A stretch of DNA of 64,000 nt from Methylovirgula ligni (lineage in GTDB: Bacteria > Pseudomonadota > Alphaproteobacteria > Rhizobiales > Beijerinckiaceae): contig NZ_CP025086.1 of the NCBI RefSeq assembly GCF_004135935.1, positions 930,001 to 994,000 of the forward strand, written 5' to 3'. The translations under genes and the position numbers were made by a program. The notes beneath the pieces were generated by a model, which saw only the letters and a list, made by a program, of their open reading frames with translations, did not search any database and was not told where the DNA came from. This document shows positions 41,861 through 50,537 of this stretch, piece by piece. How positions within the stretch are numbered: position 1 is the first letter of the stretch; each line of letters begins with the position of its first letter.

Positions 41861-42832
41861 ATGAGCTTCACGTTGGTGGAGCAGGCGCGCGCGCGCCTGC
41901 AGCGTTCGGAATTGGCGGTGCCCGGCTCCAACCCCGGCATGTTCGAGAAGGCGGCGAAATCGAAAGCCGACATCATCTTCCTCGATTGCGAAGACGCCGT
42001 CGCGCCCGACGACAAGGAACAGGCGCGCAAGAACATCATCGCCGGCCTCAATGAGATCGACTGGGGCACCAAGACGCTGATGCTGCGCATCAACGGCCTC
42101 GACACGCATTACATGTATCGCGACGTGGTCGATATCGTCGAAGCCTGTCCGCGGCTGGACATGATCCTGATCCCCAAGGTCGGCGTCCCGGCCGACGTCT
42201 ACGCCGTCGACATGCTCGTCACCCAGATCGAGGCGGCCAAGAAGCGCGAGAAGCGCATCGGCTTCGAAGTGCTGATCGAGACGGCGCTCGGCATGGCCAA
42301 TGTCGAGGCGATCGCGCAATCGAGCAAACGGCTCGAGGCGATGAGCTTCGGCGTCGCCGATTATGCTGCCTCGACCCGCGCCCGCACCACCGTCATCGGA
42401 GGCGTCAATCCCGATTACGGCGTGCTCTCCGACAAGGATGCCGAGGGCAACCGTCAATATTTCTGGGCCGACCAATGGCACGCGGCGCAGACGCGCATGC
42501 TGGTCGCCTGCCGCGCCTATGGGCTGCGCCCGATCGACGGCCCGTTCGGCGACTTCTCCGACCCTGACGGCTATCGCGCCGCGGCCAAGCGCGCCGCCGT
42601 CCTCGGCTATGAGGGCAAGTGGGCGATCCATCCTTCGCAGATTGATCTCGCCAACGAGGTCTTCACGCCCTCCGAGGCGGAAGTCACCAAGGCCCGTCGC
42701 GTGGTCGAAGCCATGCAGCAGGCGGCGAAGGAAGGCAAAGGCGCCGTCTCGCTCGACGGACGGCTGATCGACATCGCCTCGATCCGCATGGCCGAGGCGC
42801 TGCTCGCCAAGGCGAAGACCGTCACCGGCTAA
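41861..42832 (+). CDS. mclA: L-malyl-CoA / beta-methylmalyl-CoA lyase
   Basis: Cleaves malyl-CoA to glyoxylate and acetyl-CoA in the serine cycle. The 323-residue protein belongs to the CitE/HpcH aldolase family: F-L-D-C-E-D-A-V metal region (about 45-52), R-I-N-G-L, and the catalytic E in V-L-I-E-T-A-L-G. AAAGGGGAC precedes the ATG. With mtkAB it supplies the acetyl-CoA/glyoxylate branch. Confidence 0.94.
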   Translation: MSFTLVEQARARLQRSELAVPGSNPGMFEKAAKSKADIIFLDCEDAVAPDDKEQARKNIIAGLNEIDWGTKTLMLRINGLDTHYMYRDVVDIVEACPRLDMILIPKVGVPADVYAVDMLVTQIEAAKKREKRIGFEVLIETALGMANVEAIAQSSKRLEAMSFGVADYAASTRARTTVIGGVNPDYGVLSDKDAEGNRQYFWADQWHAAQTRMLVACRAYGLRPIDGPFGDFSDPDGYRAAAKRAAVLGYEGKWAIHPSQIDLANEVFTPSEAEVTKARRVVEAMQQAAKEGKGAVSLDGRLIDIASIRMAEALLAKAKTVTG

Positions 42833-42841
42833 ATATAGGAC

Positions 42842-42862
42842 GGGCGGGCGAGTTGCCCGCCC
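42842..42862 (+). terminator. GC hairpin after mclA
   Basis: GGGCGGGC-GAGTT-GCCCGCCC, 8-bp arms, nine bases after the mclA stop codon. It has no T-run, so the role as terminator is moderate. Confidence 0.5.
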
Positions 42863-42954
42863 CGCCGGTCCTGATTCAATAAAGTAAGCATCGCTCAACA
42901 CGCAAACCGCGAAGCACTTTTGCGCGCGATGCTCTGGCACGCCATAATGGCGGC

Positions 42955-43377
42955 ATGACAAGTTTCACGCCCTATTCCGCCTTTCTTGGCGGCACGTTGA
43001 TCGGCCTGTCCGCCGTTCTGCTGATGCTCTTCAACGGGCGGATCGCCGGCATCAGCGGCATCTTCGGCGGCTTTCTCGCCCTGCGCCCCGGCGAGACTCT
43101 CTGGCGCCTCGCCTTCATCGCCGGGCTGATCGCGGCACCGCTGCTCTATCGCGGCTTCGGCGGCCAAATCCCCTTCGCGATCACCCCTGCCGCGCCCTTG
43201 CTGATCGCCGGCGGCCTCTTGGTCGGCATCGGCACGCGCATGGGCAACGGCTGCACCAGCGGGCATGGCGTCTGCGGCCTCGCCCGCCTTTCGCCGCGCT
43301 CGCTCGCCGCGACGCTCACTTTCATGGCGACCGGAATCGGCACCGTCTTCGTCGTCCGCCATTTGCTCGGAGGCTGA
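42955..43377 (+). CDS. YeeE/YedE family protein, first half
   Basis: A 140-residue membrane protein (about four helices) with the G-x-R-M-G-N-G-C-T-S-G-H-G motif of the YeeE/YedE (thiosulfate/sulfur-compound) transporter family; the cysteine there handles the substrate. It is one half of a split transporter: the second half follows after three bases. Confidence 0.87.
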   Translation: MTSFTPYSAFLGGTLIGLSAVLLMLFNGRIAGISGIFGGFLALRPGETLWRLAFIAGLIAAPLLYRGFGGQIPFAITPAAPLLIAGGLLVGIGTRMGNGCTSGHGVCGLARLSPRSLAATLTFMATGIGTVFVVRHLLGG

Positions 43378-43380
43378 GCG

Positions 43381-43848
43381 ATGACGAAATTCGCGGCCTT
43401 CCTCTGCGGACTCATCTTCGGCTTTGGCCTCGTCGTCGCTCAGATGTCCAACCCGTCGAAAGTGCTCAACTTCCTCGACATCGCCGGACATTGGGACCCA
43501 AGCCTCGCCTTCGTGATGGGCGGCGCGGTGATCGTCACTTTCCTCGGCTACCGGCTCGTGGGGCGTGCGCCCGTTTCGCTCACCGGCCGGCCTTTCGAAG
43601 CGCCGCGGACCTTGCCGATCGATGCCCGGCTCGTCAGTGGCGCGGCGCTCTTCGGAATCGGCTGGGGCCTCGTCGGCCTCTGCCCCGGCCCGGCCATCGT
43701 CGCGCTCGGCGTCGATGGATGGGAGGCCGTGCTCTTCATCGCCGCCATGGCTATCGGAATGGTGCTCTACGACCGCGTCCTGCGCCCGATCCTGCCATCG
43801 GACAGCCCTGATCCCGGAGGTATCGCCGCAGTCTCGCGTCCCCGCTGA
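43381..43848 (+). CDS. YeeE/YedE family protein, second half
   Basis: A 155-residue membrane protein with the matching half-motif W-G-L-V-G-L-C-P-G-P-A and start F-G-L-V-V-A-Q-M-S-N-P. Paired PmpA/PmpB-type halves like this take up sulfur compounds, probably thiosulfate or sulfide-derived sulfur. Same operon as the first half. Confidence 0.87.
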   Translation: MTKFAAFLCGLIFGFGLVVAQMSNPSKVLNFLDIAGHWDPSLAFVMGGAVIVTFLGYRLVGRAPVSLTGRPFEAPRTLPIDARLVSGAALFGIGWGLVGLCPGPAIVALGVDGWEAVLFIAAMAIGMVLYDRVLRPILPSDSPDPGGIAAVSRPR

Positions 43849-43987
43849 CCGCGCGCGTTTAGCTTCGATCAACCTAAATCCAGATGGCGCCGCCCATTTG
43901 CATGAGTTGGGCGCGATTTGCGAAAAAAAGCGCTATACACGTCTTCGCATCCCGCGCTGGAAGCGGGGCAGCAAGCGAGGAGGCTTC

Positions 43988-45310
43988 ATGGCCGATCCCG
44001 AACCGGGCGAAGACACGGGGACAGTCCCGCCCAAGCCCGATTTTTCTGCCAATGCCTTGCGGCGCGACACGGCTGTCATCGACGGCACGGCCGAAGATCT
44101 GACGCCGCAAGACTCGCATCAGGAATCGCAAGAGACGGCGGACGTATCGGAACCCGTCGCCCACACCGCGCTCCCCCTCAGCGAAAGCGAAACGACCCCC
44201 GTCGAAGACGCAAGCGAATCGCCGGAGCCGGCTCCAGAGGAGGCCCCCTCGGAACCGTCTTCCCCTGAAACGCCGCCTCGCGCGGGCGAAACCAGGCCCC
44301 GCCGCGGCGGCGTTCTGGCCCCGGCGCTCCTATCGCTCATCATCGGCGGCGCGGCGGGTTTCGGCGGCGCCTACGGGCTGCGCTATCTCGACAATTCGGA
44401 TGCCGAAATCAATGCGCTGCGCGTGCAACTCGCGCATCTGGAAATGCAGCAGCCTGACGTCGCCCGGCAGAACGCGCAGACCGAGGCGCTCGCCAACGCG
44501 CAGAGCGATTTCGGTAAGCGTCTGGCGACGACCGAGGCCGCGGTCAACGCCAATGCTGACGCCCTGACCGCCTTGCGCGGCGAGGTCGCAAAACTGGCCG
44601 CGCGCAAGCCCGTCGCGGCGGTGGCCGGAGCGGCGCCGGACCTCGGCCCGCTGACGCAACAGGTCACGGACCTGCAAGACAAATTGACCGCACTGACGAC
44701 GCAGGTCGGCGGCCTCTCCGGCAGCCTCGCGGCGCAAAAAAGCCAGGTCACCGCCACGCAGAATCTCGTCGCGCAAAGCGCGGCGGCCCATGCCGACGAT
44801 ACCGCCGTCGCGCTCATCGCCGGCAGCCTGCTGCGCAAGGCGGAAGCCGGTCTGCCCTTTGCGGATGACCTTTCGGCACTGGCGGCGCATGGCGCCGACA
44901 AGGCTGCGCTCGCCAGCCTCGAGCCAGCGGCACGCAGCGGCGTTCCGGCCAGCGCCACACTCGCCGCGCAATTCGCGGCCGAGAGCCCCGCCATCCTCGC
45001 CACCGCGCCCGCGCCGCATGCCAAAGGCTTTCTCGATCGCCTGCTGAAGGATGCCGAAGGCCTGGTGCGTATCCGCAAGATCGGTGACACAAGCGGCGAC
45101 AGCCTTGCCGCGCATGTGGCGCGCATCCAGAAGGCGCTCGACGCCGGCGCGGTCGAAACCGCCTATCAGCAATGGACCGCACTGCCCGCGCCCGCGCAGC
45201 AGGCATCGCGGGATTTCGGCACGGCGGCGAAACACCGGCTCGATACGATCGCCGCGGCGCGCGCGATCGAGGCTTCGGCGCTCGCCAACCTCGGTAAGGC
45301 GAAATCTTGA
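43988..45310 (+). CDS. Mitofilin/Mic60-family inner-membrane protein
   Basis: A 440-residue protein. An acidic, proline-rich cytoplasmic part (1-100) precedes one membrane helix (about 105-125), a long periplasmic coiled-coil (about 130-270) and the C-terminal mitofilin-like domain. Alphaproteobacterial homologues (Mic60) shape inner membranes, including intracytoplasmic membranes, which fits methanotrophs. The frame is open from 43565, but the ATG at 43988 has AGGAGG and gives the family's layout. HemY-like gene follows. Confidence 0.82.
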   Translation: MADPEPGEDTGTVPPKPDFSANALRRDTAVIDGTAEDLTPQDSHQESQETADVSEPVAHTALPLSESETTPVEDASESPEPAPEEAPSEPSSPETPPRAGETRPRRGGVLAPALLSLIIGGAAGFGGAYGLRYLDNSDAEINALRVQLAHLEMQQPDVARQNAQTEALANAQSDFGKRLATTEAAVNANADALTALRGEVAKLAARKPVAAVAGAAPDLGPLTQQVTDLQDKLTALTTQVGGLSGSLAAQKSQVTATQNLVAQSAAAHADDTAVALIAGSLLRKAEAGLPFADDLSALAAHGADKAALASLEPAARSGVPASATLAAQFAAESPAILATAPAPHAKGFLDRLLKDAEGLVRIRKIGDTSGDSLAAHVARIQKALDAGAVETAYQQWTALPAPAQQASRDFGTAAKHRLDTIAAARAIEASALANLGKAKS

Positions 45311-45411
45311 GACACCACCCACCAGCAAGCGCCAGCCATCGTGGCGCTTTCGTACGCATGAACCTGTGCTAGGCTCCCGCCGGGGCGCCGGCCAGTAGGA
45401 CGAGTTTGCCG

Positions 45412-47025
45412 ATGATCCGCGTTCTGATTTTCCTTTTGCTGCTCGCCGCCGGGGCGCTTGGCATTTCCTGGCTCGCCAACCATCCCGGCGAGATCTCGCT
45501 GACCTGGCAGGGCTATAATATCCAGACGACGGTCGCGGTCGCGTCCGGCATCATCGCCGCGATCGCGCTGATCCTGGCGCTCGTCTTCGGCCTTTTCGGC
45601 TATCTCTGGAACCTGCCGGTGCATCTATCGCAGCGGGCGAAGCGCCGCCGCAAGGAGAAGGGCTATGCCGCCCTTTCGCGCGGCATGATCGCGATCGGCG
45701 CCGGCGATGCACAGCTTGCCCGCCGCTCCGCCGCCGAGGCCCGCAAACATCTCGAACAGGAGCCGCTGACCCTCCTGCTCGGGGCGCAGGCGGCGCAGCT
45801 CTCCGGCGACCGCGCCGGCGCCGAAGCCGCCTTCCAGAAGCTGACGCAGGATTCGACGACCCGGCTGCTCGGCCTGCGCGGCCTGCATGTCGAGGCGCAG
45901 CGGCGTGGCGACCAGGACGCGGCGCTGCATTTCGCCGAGGAGGCACACAAGATCGCCCCGCTCGCCTGGTCGAGCAAGGCAGTCCTCGACCATCGCGCCG
46001 CACAAGGCCGCTGGGAGACCGCGCTCGATGTGCTCGACCGGCAGATTTCCGCCAAGCTCATCGACAAGGAAACGGGCGAGCGCCAGCGCGCCGTGCTCGA
46101 AACGGCGCTGGCGCAGGAGAAAGAATCGCAGGGCGAATGGGAACAGGCGCTCGTGTTGGCGCGCAAAGCCCTGAGCCGGGCGCCGGACCTCATTCCCGCC
46201 AGCGTCGCGTTGGCGCAGATCCTCACCCGCCGGGGAGAATTGCGCAAAGCCGCGAAAATCGTCGAGACCGCCTGGGACCGCCAGCCGCATCCCGAACTCG
46301 CCGAGGTCTATCTCGATCTGCGGCCGGGCGATTCCAATGCCGACCGGCTGGCCAAGGCGCGCACGCTTGCCAGAATCCGGCCGGGCGATCCCGAAAGCCA
46401 TATCATCGTCGCCCGCGCCGCGCTGGCCGCGCGCGATTTCCCGGCCGCGCGCGCCGCGATGGCGCCGCTGATCGACGAAGACAAGCGGCCAACGCAGCGC
46501 ATGTGCCTCATCATGGCCGAACTCGAAGACCGCGAGACAGGCGACGAAGGCAAGGTGCGCGAATGGCTGGCCCGCAGCGCCCGCGCGCCGCGCGACCCGG
46601 TGTGGATGGCGGATGGCATCGCCGCCTCCAAATGGGCGCCGATCTCGCCCGCAACCGGCCGGCTCGACGCTTTCGTCTGGCAGACCCCGGCCGACCGGCT
46701 GGGCACCGCGATCGAGGCCGATTCCTGGATCGCCCAGGCCGGGACGGCCGCCCTCGAACCGCCAGCGGCCGAGCCCCCTGAGCCTCCCCGTCTTGTCGTC
46801 GCGGCGCCCGAAGTCCTCCCGCCTCCGGCCGAGACTTCTGAGGCCCAGACGTCCGCGCCGCCCGAGATCATCGCCCCGCCCAAAGCGGAGAGGCCAAGCT
46901 TCCGGGCCAATGGCGCACCGGCGAGCCAGAAGGTGATTTTCCCCATGCCCGGCGCGCCGGACGATCCCGGCCTTGCCGAGGAACCCGAAGCGCCCGCGGC
47001 CGGCGACAGGATCGGGCTGCCCTGA
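45412..47025 (+). CDS. HemY-domain membrane protein with TPR-like repeats
   Basis: A 537-residue protein with two N-terminal membrane helices (about 1-20 and 40-65), as in the HemY_N family. A long TPR-like helical region (about 90-390) and a proline-rich tail follow. Despite the name it is not a heme enzyme: it is a conserved partner of Mic60 in Alphaproteobacteria, usually downstream of hemC/hemD, which are absent here. ATG 45412 is preferred; TTG 45406 is possible. Confidence 0.83.
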   Translation: MIRVLIFLLLLAAGALGISWLANHPGEISLTWQGYNIQTTVAVASGIIAAIALILALVFGLFGYLWNLPVHLSQRAKRRRKEKGYAALSRGMIAIGAGDAQLARRSAAEARKHLEQEPLTLLLGAQAAQLSGDRAGAEAAFQKLTQDSTTRLLGLRGLHVEAQRRGDQDAALHFAEEAHKIAPLAWSSKAVLDHRAAQGRWETALDVLDRQISAKLIDKETGERQRAVLETALAQEKESQGEWEQALVLARKALSRAPDLIPASVALAQILTRRGELRKAAKIVETAWDRQPHPELAEVYLDLRPGDSNADRLAKARTLARIRPGDPESHIIVARAALAARDFPAARAAMAPLIDEDKRPTQRMCLIMAELEDRETGDEGKVREWLARSARAPRDPVWMADGIAASKWAPISPATGRLDAFVWQTPADRLGTAIEADSWIAQAGTAALEPPAAEPPEPPRLVVAAPEVLPPPAETSEAQTSAPPEIIAPPKAERPSFRANGAPASQKVIFPMPGAPDDPGLAEEPEAPAAGDRIGLP

Positions 47026-47216
47026 CCGCCACGCCGCCGGCCGTCTCGCTTGCATCGGGGAAGAGGAATCGGCACCGGCTGACGCCCGCGCGGTTGCCAA
47101 ATCGCCGGCAACCGGCATAAGAGAAGCGCGCGGCGGGTTTCCGGCCGCCAGGTAAGATATTTGGAGCGCCGCCTTATCGGAAAAGCCGTTCAGCTTTTCT
47201 GCGGACGTTCTGGAAC

Positions 47217-47292
47217 GCCGCAATAGCTCAGCTGGTAGAGCACCTCATTCGTAATGAGGGGGTCGGGGGTTCGAATCCCTCTTGCGGCACCA
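47217..47292 (+). tRNA. tRNA-Thr (anticodon CGT)
   Basis: A 76-base cloverleaf: acceptor GCCGCAA/TTGCGGC, anticodon arm CCTCA-TTCGTAA-TGAGG (anticodon CGT), T-arm GGGGGTTCGAATCCCTC, and encoded CCA. The following 3 kb contains accessory-type small genes, but no repeat of its 3' end was seen. Confidence 0.97.
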
Positions 47293-47514
47293 GAAATATC
47301 TAATCCGCGCGAACGCCCGCAAGCAGCATCTGCTCGAAAAGCTAATGCGATGACGAAACCCGGCGGCCGAAGGCGGGGAAGCCGAGCAAATAACCCTCTG
47401 TTGCCGCTACGTCACGGGCCGACAAAATCTACTTTTCCGATCCCCTGCCGACTAGGCGCTCAACCTCTGCGCGCATAGGGTTGGAAATATTTAATTTCAT
47501 TCACTGGGGGCGAC

Positions 47515-48243
47515 ATGCTTCGCAAACTAATGATTTCCTCAGCCACGCTCGCCTCAATGATCGCTTCTGCGTCGGCTGCCGACCTGCCCAGCATTAAAGA
47601 AGCGCCGGCCTATGTCCCGCCACCGCCGGTCCTTAGCTGGACGGGGTTCTATGTCGGCGCCGAAGGCGGCTATGCATGGGGCGAAAGCTATCAATCCCAA
47701 GATGGCGCCACAACGGACACCTACCATCCGCGCGGCGGTTTTGGTGGCGGCACGGTCGGCTACAATTGGCAGTTCTCGCAATTCGTGCTTGGGCTTGAAA
47801 CGGATTTCTCTGGCGGAGACATCGTCGGTTCTTTGCCGATCGGTCGGTATAACGGTTATGGTTGCGGGTCGGGGCCTTGCGAAACCAGAATAAACTGGTT
47901 CGGAACGGCGCGCGGCCGCGTCGGCTATGCCTTTAACAATGTACTGATCTACGGCACCGGCGGCTATGCATATGCCAATATTCACACCGCGATTGAGACG
48001 GCTCCCGATTTTACGGGGACTTCGACGCGTTCCGGATGGACCGCAGGTGCTGGCGTTGAATGGCTCTTTGCGCCTTCCTGGTCGGCGAAGCTGGAATATC
48101 TCCACGCCGATTTTGGCCGTTTCGGTTTCGGCACCGACGAGCCGATACCCACGACAGCCGTCCGGTTCGATAGCGTGAAGGCCGGCGTCGATTATCACTT
48201 CAGTCTGTTCGCGCCGCCGACGCCGGTCGTCGCCAAATACTGA
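47515..48243 (+). CDS. Omp25/31-type outer membrane beta-barrel protein
   Basis: A 242-residue porin-like protein: signal peptide (about 1-22, cut after A-S-A), then A-D-L-P-S, the W-T-G-F-Y-V-G-A-E-G-G-Y signature. Alternating beta strands end in the Y-H-F-S-L-F-type barrel C-terminus followed by A-P-P-T-P-V-V-A-K-Y. It is abundant in Hyphomicrobiales outer membranes. A terminator follows 20 bases after the stop. Confidence 0.92.
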   Translation: MLRKLMISSATLASMIASASAADLPSIKEAPAYVPPPPVLSWTGFYVGAEGGYAWGESYQSQDGATTDTYHPRGGFGGGTVGYNWQFSQFVLGLETDFSGGDIVGSLPIGRYNGYGCGSGPCETRINWFGTARGRVGYAFNNVLIYGTGGYAYANIHTAIETAPDFTGTSTRSGWTAGAGVEWLFAPSWSAKLEYLHADFGRFGFGTDEPIPTTAVRFDSVKAGVDYHFSLFAPPTPVVAKY

Positions 48244-48262
48244 TCACTCGGTATAGCGATTT

Positions 48263-48290
48263 AAACGGCGGCTTCGGAGCGCCGTTTTTT
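48263..48290 (+). terminator. Intrinsic terminator of the outer membrane protein gene
   Basis: AAACGGCG / CGCCGTTT with a 9-base loop, ending in six T. Placed 20 bases after the stop codon. Confidence 0.88.
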
Positions 48291-48388
48291 CTGCCGCTTC
48301 CAGCATGCTGGGCGCTGCGAGAAGAAGATAGAGGGCCTTGGGACTCAAATCGGGAACGGTTCCCTTTCGCCGAATGTCTCGGACGCGT

Positions 48389-48793
48389 TCAGTTATATAA
48401 AGAATACTTCGTCCAGAGCGACTTTGGAATCTCAGGCCCAATTTCATAATGGAGCGAGTGAGCATCGAGGTGCTTTGGGCCGGTCATGCAATTATATGAG
48501 ATATGGTACCAATTTCCTCTGCTACGAAACACTCCGCCGGGCGCCGCTATGGAGTTTTCGCCGAAGGTCGGATCTCCAAACGTATAAGCAATGACTTTAT
48601 CAGCTTCAAAGCGCGGCTGATTGCGATTGATCTGAAACATAACTTCGGTATCGCAGGTCTGCTCTAGCCGAGTCTCAGGATCCAAGCGCAGTAGCTCGCG
48701 ATTGAGCCTCTCGTCGTTCAACGCCATAGCGGACGAATTCATCCAAGCGCTGACCGCAATAAGCGCAACAAACCTGATTGTCGTCCAAATCAA
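48389..48793 (-). CDS. DUF930-type exported protein
   Basis: A 134-residue protein with a signal peptide (about 1-24, ending A-M-A-L) and the L-R-L-D-P-E-T-R-L-E-Q-T-C-D motif seen in DUF930 proteins. It has conserved cysteines in Q-T-C-D and Y-N-C-M. Function unknown. Alone on the minus strand. Confidence 0.7.
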   Translation of the reverse strand: MIWTTIRFVALIAVSAWMNSSAMALNDERLNRELLRLDPETRLEQTCDTEVMFQINRNQPRFEADKVIAYTFGDPTFGENSIAAPGGVFRSRGNWYHISYNCMTGPKHLDAHSLHYEIGPEIPKSLWTKYSLYN

Positions 48794-48871
48794 GAATAGC
48801 CTCCGCTACTATCCGCACAGTTCAGAGCATTAAAGCACGATGAATCGGAACGGTAGTTTCAAATGCGTTCG

Positions 48872-48930
48872 CTATTGGGTGTCAAGCCGCACCACGAGCC
48901 CCGCAGCAAACGCCGCGGCTCTGGCTAGAA
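48872..48930 (-). pseudogene. C-terminal fragment of the M-G-Y-R-S-Q-N family
   Basis: Encodes A-A-A-F-A-A-G-L-V-V-R-L-D-T-Q, matching the C-terminal helix of the small membrane protein at 21207. It lies just downstream of the intact family member at 48961, in another frame. A remnant of a duplicated copy. Confidence 0.45.
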
Positions 48931-48960
48931 CTGCCGCATCGAGGCGCGGTAGCCCGCCCT

Positions 48961-49206
48961 TTAGCAGCTTGGGCGCGGCGGCTTGTTGAACGGAGTCCCC
49001 GCCGGCAGGATCGGCGTACTCGCTGCGCCACATGTTGGGACAGGGACGGGAGTTCTTGCCACGTAAAGTCGTGCCACCAGCCCAGCAGCGAAGACAACGA
49101 CAAGGCCGACCGCAATCAAACGCCAATCATATCGGCGGCGCAATGGCGGCCGCTTCCACGCCTCGCGCTCCGCGGCGTCGTAGCGGTTTTGGCTTCGGTA
49201 GCCCAT
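48961..49206 (-). CDS. Small single-TM protein, M-G-Y-R-S-Q-N family (chromosomal copy)
   Basis: An 81-residue relative of the element's 21207 protein: M-G-Y-R-S-Q-N-R-Y-D-A-A-E-R-E-A-W, R-R-Y-D-W, one membrane helix and then a different C-terminal tail (V-P-V-P-T-C-G-A-A-S). It is divergent from the damaged DUF3761 gene across 52 bases; in the element the related pair is split by a methyltransferase gene. Function unknown. Confidence 0.65.
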   Translation of the reverse strand: MGYRSQNRYDAAEREAWKRPPLRRRYDWRLIAVGLVVVFAAGLVARLYVARTPVPVPTCGAASTPILPAGTPFNKPPRPSC

Positions 49207-49258
49207 TGCTAGAAAGCCTAGGCCGGGTGTTATTTCTCGTCAACAATGAGGAAACGCC

Positions 49259-49447
49259 ATGCGCCTTTTATGGGCTGCGCTCCTATCTGCTGTTCTGCTG
49301 ACGCCATCGATCGCGTTCGCCGACACACTGCACGGATTTCATAGCTTCTCGCGTCGCCACGCCGGCCATGTTCGCACCGCAGCAGCGCAGCGGTTGTTTT
49401 GGAAGCGGCAGCCCGCAGGGACGCCCCGGGCTTGCTCTCTAAGTTAA
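49259..49447 (+). pseudogene. Frameshifted DUF3761-type gene
   Basis: Signal peptide M-R-L-L-W-A-A ... F-A-D, followed directly by H-S-F-S-R-R-H-A-G, where the element's copy (22028) has H-S-F-S-R-H-H-T-G. The middle of the gene is deleted. After G-H the frame shifts: restoring one base (C-A-T-G-T to C-A-T-T-G-T) would read C-S-H, as in the family. So it carries both a deletion and a -1 frameshift. Confidence 0.65.
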
Positions 49448-49501
49448 CCGATGCTGTACTGTCTCGTCAGCGCCGATAGAGCGCAACGGGAGAGAAACGT
49501 C

Positions 49502-49735
49502 ATGAACAATGTTTATGTCGAGGCGCGTCCGAAAGGACGCCCCGAGGGGACGCATATCGACGATTATGTTATCGAGGATACTGAACACGGCGTGCTAGCG
49601 AGTTTTAAAACGCAAAAGGAAGCCATTGAATGGGCGAAGGCGGGTGGCCATCACCCGCTTGTCGCCCGCGTCCGACACCAAAATGATAAGAAAGTACCTG
49701 GGCATTGGCGCTCAGCGTTCTGGCAATCGGCATAG
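49502..49735 (+). CDS. DUF2188-like small protein
   Basis: A 77-residue alpha/beta protein with N-N-V-Y-V-E-A-R, E-H-G-V-L-A-S-F-K-T-Q-K-E-A-I-E-W-A-K. DUF2188 proteins have the same layout (short strand, then Q-x-E-A-I-x-x-A). The start at 49502 has GGGAGAAACG upstream. Function unknown. Confidence 0.6.
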   Translation: MNNVYVEARPKGRPEGTHIDDYVIEDTEHGVLASFKTQKEAIEWAKAGGHHPLVARVRHQNDKKVPGHWRSAFWQSA

Positions 49736-49841
49736 AGCCGACTATGACGCACCGCTTACAATAAAGTCATTTCACGCACATCTCGCCTTGGTGGCATATG
49801 CGATGGTGCGTCACAAATCGTCCTAACTAAAGGAGCGTGCA

Positions 49842-50102
49842 ATGCATGATGCGCAGATTGGCTGGATCGGAGCGATTATCGTCGGCGGCCTGGCGGGTTG
49901 GTTTGCCGAAATGTTTATGGGATCCGGCACCGGCATTATCGTGAACATTATTCTTGGCATCATCGGCGCCGTGGTGGCCAGTTGGTTGCTTGGGCTGTTT
50001 GGCGTCGGCCTGGGCGGGTGGCTCGGTTATCTGATCGCAGGATTCATCGGCGCCTGCATCCTCATCGCCCTTTGGCGTCTCGTTCGTGGGCGCGGTGTCT
50101 AA
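49842..50102 (+). CDS. GlsB/YeaQ/YmgE-family stress-response membrane protein
   Basis: An 86-residue protein of three hydrophobic helices, with G-G-L-A-G-W-F-A-E-M and G-I-I-V-N-I-I-L-G-I-I-G-A-V-V. The family is induced by envelope or general stress in several bacteria. AAGGAGCG precedes the ATG. It lies at the end of the accessory patch. Confidence 0.88.
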   Translation: MHDAQIGWIGAIIVGGLAGWFAEMFMGSGTGIIVNIILGIIGAVVASWLLGLFGVGLGGWLGYLIAGFIGACILIALWRLVRGRGV

Positions 50103-50537
50103 AGGATGATCTGACTAAGCTGCCCGCGGCCTCGACGCATCGTTTAATCGTCGCTGCTCGCGGGTAGCACCGCTACCTTCCCCCGCTCGGCACCACCGGC
50201 CGCAAAGCCTAAAGCCGCGCATGCCGCGCAGCCGAACGAGCGCACGGGCTATTTCGAACGATCCTTAAGGCAGATCGGCTCGCAATGCTCGTTTATCTTT
50301 TAGAATTGGCGGCGAATGAGGCAAGGCGTGAGCCTTCAACGGATAGCGCCGATCCAGCGCACTTTCCCCGGTCGAAACAACGTCGAGCTGATCCGCCAAC
50401 GACCGAGGCAGCCTTAAAAACATCGTCGCGGAAATTACTGGGAATGACGGTGAAGTTGAATTGATACCGGTCAACTCGAGATGTCTGCCGCAGCGCGTGA
50501 AATTTTGTATTGGACAATCTGTCCAACCCCATCGCGT
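50103..50537. other. 435-base gap with gene remnants
   Basis: No intact gene. Forward codons at about 50165-50302 read P-P-A-A-K-P-K-A-A-H-A-A-Q-P-N-E-R-T-G-Y-F-E-R without a start codon, which looks like the tail of a lost gene. Small open frames on the minus strand (50265-50541) have no recognisable motif. It separates the accessory patch from the hyf-like operon, whose last gene ends at 50538. Confidence 0.4.

Noticed and set aside
47217-50537. Second integrated island at tRNA-Thr
   Set aside because: Accessory-like genes follow the tRNA, but no repeat of its 3' end and no integrase were found.
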